8,954 nucleotides of DNA from an uncultured Desulfovibrio sp. (GTDB lineage: Bacteria; Desulfobacterota; Desulfovibrionia; Desulfovibrionales; Desulfovibrionaceae). The notes under the pieces were generated by a model, which saw only the letters and a program-made list of their open reading frames with translations, was not told the DNA's origin and ran no database searches. Positions 5,352 through 8,954 of the stretch are shown here, in pieces; within the stretch, counting starts at the first letter, position 1; each line of letters begins with the position of its first letter. The stretch lies in NCBI GenBank assembly GCA_947177085.1, contig CAMWTD010000075.1, forward strand, positions 1-8,954, in the 5' to 3' direction. A program made the position numbers and the translations under genes.

Positions 5352-6824
5352 TCAGAAACGCAGGATGCGCCCGGTATTGGCCTTGAGGAAATTCACGTTG
5401 GACCTGAGCGGCTCGCCCGCGCCGTTGACGCCCTCGAGCTTGAGGGACTCGAGGAAGGAAAGGCCCCGTTCCTTGGCCTCGTCGATGTCCTTGCCCCAGA
5501 TGATGGCAAGCGCGAGGTTGGGGTCAAATTCCGTCGGGATCTCGTAGGGATGGTCCAGCGGCACATGGGTGAGCACGGTGAGCCACGGTTCCGGCGTCCA
5601 CGAAAAATGCTCGATGCGGCCCACCCAGGGGGTGAAGTTGTTGTCCGGGTCCTCGGCGATGAGGCGATATTCAACGCCAACGCCCTCGGTGGCGATTTCC
5701 GCCTGGGTGTAGCCGAGCGGCTCGCCCAGGCCCGTGCGGATCTGCTCGGCGATGAGGTCCACGCCCTCCTCGCCGCGCACGCGCGCGATGCAGGCGGAGA
5801 CGCCGTTCTCCACCTGGATGCGGGTATTCACTTCCATGAGGAAGGGCTCGCCCTTGCGGGTGACGATCCACTCCCACGTGCCCACATTGTCGTAGCCCAC
5901 CTTTTTCGCCATGGCGAGGGAGTAATCCACGATGTCGGTGAGCACGCGGTTGGCGTCGAAGGTGTAGTGCAGGGTCTCCGGCGCGAAGCCAGGGGCCACC
6001 TCGATGCGCTTTTGGAGGCCCGTGGACTGGATGGAGCAGTTGCGCGTGCCGAAATGCACCGGATTGCGGCCCGTGCGGTCGGAGACTATCTGCACTTCCA
6101 GATGGTTGAAATCGGTGATGCGCTGCTCGATGAGCACGCCCTCGTCCTTGAACTGGCGCAGGGCGTAATTGCGGATGCGGCGATAGACGGAGCGGAACTG
6201 GTCGGGGTCGTAGACCTCCTCGATGCCCATGCCGCCGCCGCCCGCCGAGGCCTTGACGAGCACGAGGGGGCGCTGGATGCCCTGCGCCTCCTGGAATTCA
6301 AACACCGACTTGGCGATGCGCTCGGCCTCCAGCTCGTCATAGATGGGCCGGTCCGAGCCGGGCACGGTGGGCACGTTGAGGCTGCGCGCGAGGCGCTTGG
6401 TGTTGATCTTGTCGCCGAGCTCGCGGATGATTTTCCACGAGGGGCCGATGAAGATCATGGACCGGTCGCGCTTGGTCACGCGGCGGGCGAAACGGAAATC
6501 CTCGGCAAAGAAGCCGTAGCCGGGGTGGACGGCGGTGCACAGGGCCTCGTCGGCCACGGCCATGAGCTCGTTGGCGTCATGGTAGGAGGAGACGCGGAAC
6601 AGGCTTTTCTCCCCGCCGATGCGCCGCGCGAGCTCCACATGGCCCGAGGCTTCGTCCTCAGCGGTATAGATGGCGGCAAAGCCCACGCCGAGCTTGCGGC
6701 AGGCCTGCATGATGCGCATGGCGATTTCGCCCCGGTTGGCCACGAGCACCTTGTGGCCCGAGAGGTCCGGGGCCGGTGCGGCAGCCGGTGCGGCTTTTTT
6801 CTTGCTGTCCTGGGCCTTGCTCAC
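5352..6824 (-). CDS. accC: Biotin carboxylase subunit of acyl-CoA carboxylase
   Basis: This 490-residue ATP-grasp enzyme carboxylates carrier-bound biotin with ATP and bicarbonate. An Ala/Pro/Lys-rich tail (1-22) precedes the biotin carboxylase N-domain (KVLVANRGEIAMRI, 25-38; HPGYGFFAED, 100-109). ATP-grasp follows: GDKI with K139, VKASAGGGGMG with K191, HLEVQ with H241, GTWEWI with E318, and EVNTRIQVEN (331-340), which keeps the glutamate, asparagine, arginine and general-base glutamate of the E. coli enzyme. R387 in VEYRLIAEDP matches the biotin-binding arginine. The loop before catalytic K272 reads QSTGLQK rather than the usual QRRHQK. There is no carrier domain, so the carrier must be a separate protein, presumably the biotinyl-like product downstream. 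Translation starts at GTG (6824), with GGGAG six bases upstream (6831-6835). It is the first gene of the minus-strand operon. Pyruvate or propionyl-CoA carboxylase use is less likely given the partner genes. Confidence 0.95.
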   Translation of the reverse strand: MSKAQDSKKKAAPAAAPAPDLSGHKVLVANRGEIAMRIMQACRKLGVGFAAIYTAEDEASGHVELARRIGGEKSLFRVSSYHDANELMAVADEALCTAVHPGYGFFAEDFRFARRVTKRDRSMIFIGPSWKIIRELGDKINTKRLARSLNVPTVPGSDRPIYDELEAERIAKSVFEFQEAQGIQRPLVLVKASAGGGGMGIEEVYDPDQFRSVYRRIRNYALRQFKDEGVLIEQRITDFNHLEVQIVSDRTGRNPVHFGTRNCSIQSTGLQKRIEVAPGFAPETLHYTFDANRVLTDIVDYSLAMAKKVGYDNVGTWEWIVTRKGEPFLMEVNTRIQVENGVSACIARVRGEEGVDLIAEQIRTGLGEPLGYTQAEIATEGVGVEYRLIAEDPDNNFTPWVGRIEHFSWTPEPWLTVLTHVPLDHPYEIPTEFDPNLALAIIWGKDIDEAKERGLSFLESLKLEGVNGAGEPLRSNVNFLKANTGRILRF

Positions 6825-6830
6825 GCGATT

Positions 6831-6835
6831 CTCCC
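6831..6835 (-). promoter_or_regulatory. Ribosome binding site supporting the GTG start of accC
   Basis: GGGAG on the minus strand, six bases before the GTG codon at 6824-6822. It makes the unusual start codon believable. Confidence 0.7.
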
Positions 6836-6871
6836 GAAAAGTCCCGTACGGTGCGCGCCTGGGGCGCGGGC

Positions 6872-6900
6872 TTGTGGCAAACGCCTGTCCGGCATATCCT
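6872..6900 (+). promoter_or_regulatory. Candidate sigma-70 promoter of the purine nucleoside phosphorylase gene
   Basis: TTGTGG (6872-6877), a 17-base spacer and TATCCT (6895-6900) sit 66 bases upstream of the ATG at 6966. The -10 hexamer matches 4 of 6 consensus bases and the -35 matches the TTG half only. Position, spacing and the similar element before the next gene support it. Confidence 0.5.
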
Positions 6901-6930
6901 GCGGCGCAAGGCCCGCTGGGGCCTCGCCGC
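6901..6930 (+). promoter_or_regulatory. Bulged 12-bp hairpin at the start of the phosphorylase leader
   Basis: GCGGCG (6901-6906) pairs with CGCCGC (6925-6930), and AGGCCC (6909-6914) with GGGCCT (6919-6924), around a GCTG loop with a two-base CA bulge. It directly follows the candidate -10 element. As DNA it could be an operator-like inverted repeat; as RNA its inner part could shield the 5' end. No T-run follows on either strand, so it is not a terminator. Confidence 0.4.
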
Positions 6931-6965
6931 GTAACGCCGTCCTTTCTTTACCAAGGAATGATTCT

Positions 6966-7820
6966 ATGCAAAATCCGCAAGAAGTCCAGTCTGCCGTGGC
7001 CGCCCTGCGCCTTGCCCTTGAGGACGGGGGCGCGGACCTCTCCCGGGCGCCCGTGGCGCTCGTGCTCGGCACGGGGCTTTCCCCCGTGGGGGAGGCCCTG
7101 CTGGCGCAGCCCGGCAGCGTGCGCGTGCCCTTTGCCGCTCTTCCCGCCATGCCCCGCCCGGGGGTGGACTCCCACGCCGGGGCCTTTGTGTGGGGGCGCA
7201 TCAACGGTGTGCCTGTGCTCGGGCAGCTCGGCCGTTGCCACCTCTATGAAGGCCGCACGCCCGCGGAGGTCTGCATGGGCGTGCGCGTCATGGCGGCCAT
7301 TGGCTCGCGGGCCCTGGTCATCACCAATGCGGCCGGCGCGCTGGACCCGCTCTTTGAGGCGGGCTCGCTCATGTGCATCGCGGACATGATCAACCACACC
7401 GGCGTCTCGCCGCTCACCGGGCTCAATTGCGACGCCTTCGGCGAGCGCTTTCCCGACATGTGCCGCCCCTATGACCCCGAGTTCCGCAAGCTCGCGCGGG
7501 GGGCGGCCCTCAGGCTCGGCATCAGGCTGGAAGTGGGGGTCTATATCGGCGTCCACGGGCCGGAAATGGAAACCCCCGCGGAAACGCGCATGTACCGGCA
7601 GTGGGGGGCCGACGCCGTGGGCATGAGCACGGTTTTGGAGGTCATCGCCGCCAGGCACATGGGCATGAGGGTGCTCGGCATCTCGTGCCTCACCAACAAG
7701 AACCTGCCCGATTGCATGGCCCCCGCGCCGCTTGCCGAGGTTATCGCCGTGGCGGGGCGGGCTGGGGAGACGCTGGGGCGGCTCCTCTGGGAGGTGCTGC
7801 CGGAGCTTGCCGCCGCCTAG
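6966..7820 (+). CDS. Purine nucleoside phosphorylase (trimeric PNP/MTAP family)
   Basis: This 284-residue cytoplasmic enzyme would split purine nucleosides with phosphate to give the free base and (deoxy)ribose 1-phosphate, in purine salvage. The family layout is complete: VLGTGLSP (33-40) for phosphate binding, HAG (70-72), GRCHLYEG (89-96) with the conserved Arg and His, ITNAAG (119-124), HGPEMETPAETRM (197-209), DAVGMSTVLEVIAARH (216-231) and GISCLTN (238-244). E202 and N244 correspond to the glutamate and asparagine that read 6-oxopurines in human PNP, favouring inosine/guanosine phosphorolysis over methylthioadenosine use. The residue equivalent to the base-stacking phenylalanine is Met (M201). 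The ATG at 6966 has AAGGA eight bases upstream. It stands alone, divergent from the carboxylase operon and 117 bases before the membrane protein gene. Family assignment is firm; exact base preference is inferred. Confidence 0.93.
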   Translation: MQNPQEVQSAVAALRLALEDGGADLSRAPVALVLGTGLSPVGEALLAQPGSVRVPFAALPAMPRPGVDSHAGAFVWGRINGVPVLGQLGRCHLYEGRTPAEVCMGVRVMAAIGSRALVITNAAGALDPLFEAGSLMCIADMINHTGVSPLTGLNCDAFGERFPDMCRPYDPEFRKLARGAALRLGIRLEVGVYIGVHGPEMETPAETRMYRQWGADAVGMSTVLEVIAARHMGMRVLGISCLTNKNLPDCMAPAPLAEVIAVAGRAGETLGRLLWEVLPELAAA

Positions 7821-7841
7821 TCGGGACGGCGGGCTCATGCG

Positions 7842-7853
7842 GGGCGGCCGCCC
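7842..7853. repeat. 12-bp perfect palindrome after the phosphorylase gene
   Basis: GGGCGGCCGCCC is fully self-complementary, 21 bases after the phosphorylase stop codon and just upstream of the next promoter-like element. It has no loop and no T-run, so it is a weak terminator candidate. In GC-rich DNA it may be chance. Confidence 0.3.
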
Positions 7854-7854
7854 G

Positions 7855-7883
7855 TTGCCAAAGCGGACGCCCCGGGCTATGCT
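7855..7883 (+). promoter_or_regulatory. Candidate sigma-70 promoter of the CNNM-type gene
   Basis: TTGCCA (7855-7860, 5 of 6 consensus bases), a 17-base spacer and TATGCT (7878-7883, 4 of 6) lie 54 bases upstream of the ATG at 7938. This is the best promoter-like element in the window. A GCCGCC/GGCGGC pair (7895-7900 with 7909-7914) follows in the predicted leader. Confidence 0.6.
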
Positions 7884-7937
7884 GGTAACAGCGGGCCGCC
7901 TCATCAGCGGCGGCGAACCACTTGCCGGGATGCCTGC

Positions 7938-8954
7938 ATGTTGACGCTGTTTCTGGCCGTTGGCGTGGCTGTTTTCGTTTCCTTTTTCTGTTCCCTCGCC
8001 GAAGCCGCGCTCTACGCGGTGCCGTGGTCGGCCATCGAGCGCCTGCGCAGCGAGGGCAAGACCGTCGGCAAGCTCCTCTACCGGATGCGCAGCGACGTGG
8101 ACAGGCCCATCGCGGCCATCCTCACGCTCAACACCGTCGCCAACACCGCGGGCTCGGCCATCGCGGGCGCGGCCTTCCTCGCCGTGTTCGGGGCCTCGCA
8201 CATGGCGCTTTTCGCTACCGGTTTCACCGTGGTCATCCTGGCCTTCGGCGAGATCGTGCCCAAGACGCTCGGCGTGGCCTACGCCACGCCCGTGGCCGCC
8301 ATGCTGGCACGGCCGCTCATGCTTATCATCCGGGCGCTCTCGCCGCTTTTGTGGCTCACCGGGCTCATGACGCGGCTGCTCTCGCCGAAATCCGGCAAGC
8401 CCGAGGTCTCGGAAGACGACATCCGCGCCATGACCAGCCTTTCGCGCAAGGCCGGGCGCATCCAGGCCTATGAGGAGCATTTCGTCCGCAACGTGCTCTC
8501 GCTGGACCAGAAGCGCGTCCACGAGATCATGACCCCGCGCACCGTGGTCTTTTCCCTCCCGGACGACCTCACCGTGGCCGAGGCCTACAAGGACCCGCGC
8601 ATCTGGCACTTCAGCCGCATCCCGGTCTACGGCGAGGACAACGAGGACCTCGTGGGCCTTGTGGAGCGGCGCACCCTCGGGCGTTGCTACGCCGAGGACA
8701 AGCTGGACCTTACGCTTTCGGCCATCATGCGGCCGCTCCATTTCGTGCAGGAAAGCCAGACCCTTGACGTGCTTTTGCGCGAGCTTTTGGGCGAGCGCGT
8801 CCACCTTTTCGCGGTGCTCGACGAATATGGCGGCCTCGCCGGCGTGGTGTCGCTGGAGGACGTGCTGGAGGAGAGTGTGGGCAGCGAGATGATGGACGAG
8901 AGCGGCAATGTGGCCGACTTGCGGGCCCTGGCGCGCGAGCGGCGCAAGGCCCTA
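7938..8954 (+). CDS. CNNM/CorC-family membrane protein with CBS pair, open at the right edge
   Basis: The frame from the ATG at 7938 stays open for 339 codons to the end of the window. Residues 1-150 are a CNNM (DUF21) transmembrane domain with about four hydrophobic segments (roughly 1-22, 57-84, 89-112, 114-146). It carries the family's ion-site motifs: SLAEAALY (19-26), NTVANTAGSAIAG (65-77) and GEIVPK (104-109). Residues about 190-320 are a CBS pair: IMTPRTVVFSLP (197-208), RIPVYGEDNEDLVGLV (227-242), IMRPLHFV (263-270) and DEYGGLAGVVSLEDVLEESVG (295-315). Known members transport or sense Mg2+ and related divalent cations, with CBS domains binding adenine nucleotides. No CorC_HlyC domain follows before the edge. 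The DLRALARERR tail suggests only a few residues are missing, as in short members. The ATG has only a weak GGGA upstream. The family is certain; the transported ion is not. Confidence 0.92.
   Translation, partial: MLTLFLAVGVAVFVSFFCSLAEAALYAVPWSAIERLRSEGKTVGKLLYRMRSDVDRPIAAILTLNTVANTAGSAIAGAAFLAVFGASHMALFATGFTVVILAFGEIVPKTLGVAYATPVAAMLARPLMLIIRALSPLLWLTGLMTRLLSPKSGKPEVSEDDIRAMTSLSRKAGRIQAYEEHFVRNVLSLDQKRVHEIMTPRTVVFSLPDDLTVAEAYKDPRIWHFSRIPVYGEDNEDLVGLVERRTLGRCYAEDKLDLTLSAIMRPLHFVQESQTLDVLLRELLGERVHLFAVLDEYGGLAGVVSLEDVLEESVGSEMMDESGNVADLRALARERRKAL

Noticed and set aside
3022..5547. 841-codon plus-strand open frame antisense to the carboxyltransferase
   Set aside because: It lies opposite a clearly recognisable gene. 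The translation is a low-complexity mix of Ala, Gly, His, Glu and Leu with no family motifs, as expected from reading a GC-rich gene backwards.
6825..6880. Minus-strand promoter for accC using TTGCCA at 6880-6875
   Set aside because: At 16-18 base spacing the would-be -10 hexamers are GC-only (for example CGCGCA), so no sigma-70 promoter is supported. The operon promoter remains unidentified.
6875..6893. Sigma-54 type site (TGGCA ... TTGC) before the phosphorylase
   Set aside because: TGGCA is present but there is no GC/TTGC element at the required spacing.
5316..6965. Plus-strand open frame running into the phosphorylase gene, as a possible long N-terminal extension
   Set aside because: The upstream part is antisense to biotin carboxylase and lacks motifs. 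The phosphorylase family starts at the ATG at 6966, which has its own ribosome binding site and promoter-like element.
6948..8804. 618-codon minus-strand frame across the phosphorylase and CNNM genes
   Set aside because: It is antisense to two well-identified plus-strand genes, and its translation is His/Arg/Gly/Asp-rich low complexity without motifs.

Overview
The window is GC-rich, densely coding bacterial chromosome. The gene content (a fused carboxyltransferase, a biotin carboxylase, a biotinyl-like protein, SSB, and leading promoter-like signals of ordinary sigma-70 type) and protein style suggest a Desulfovibrio-like organism (Desulfovibrionaceae). This placement is from memory of the families, not from a search. 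No mobile elements, CRISPR arrays, tRNA or rRNA genes were seen, and no gene-free stretch reaches 300 bases.

Layout. Positions 1-6824 are read from the minus strand, in transcription order: biotin carboxylase (GTG start at 6824), a fused alpha-beta carboxyltransferase, a 216-residue biotinyl/lipoyl-like protein, a 112-residue unknown protein, single-stranded DNA-binding protein, a GT-B glycosyltransferase, and the start of an XRE-type helix-turn-helix regulator that runs off the left edge. Gaps in the first five genes are 17, 31, 12 and 46 bases, so they are probably one operon. The gap after ssb is 117 bases and holds a strong hairpin, so the glycosyltransferase may be a separate or attenuated unit. 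A 141-base divergent region (6825-6965) separates this block from the plus-strand genes: a trimeric-type purine nucleoside phosphorylase (6966-7820) and a CNNM/CorC-type membrane protein with a CBS pair (7938 to the right edge, still open). Both plus-strand genes have a promoter-like TTG..., 17-base spacer, TATnCT element upstream.

Function. The three carboxylase genes together supply the three parts of a biotin-dependent acyl-CoA carboxylase: ATP-dependent biotin carboxylation, a biotin carrier and carboxyl transfer. It is most simply the acetyl-CoA carboxylase that makes malonyl-CoA for fatty acid synthesis, but every part departs from the textbook form. The carboxyltransferase is fused alpha-first with a long basic linker. 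Its zinc ribbon has an enlarged first knuckle. The biotin carboxylase has a rewritten loop next to a catalytic lysine. The presumed carrier has no EAMKM motif: it has a degenerate N-terminal biotinyl-like half and an MK dyad in a second, C-terminal half. This divergent carboxylase is the most interesting system in the window. The remaining genes look like ordinary housekeeping or surface functions.
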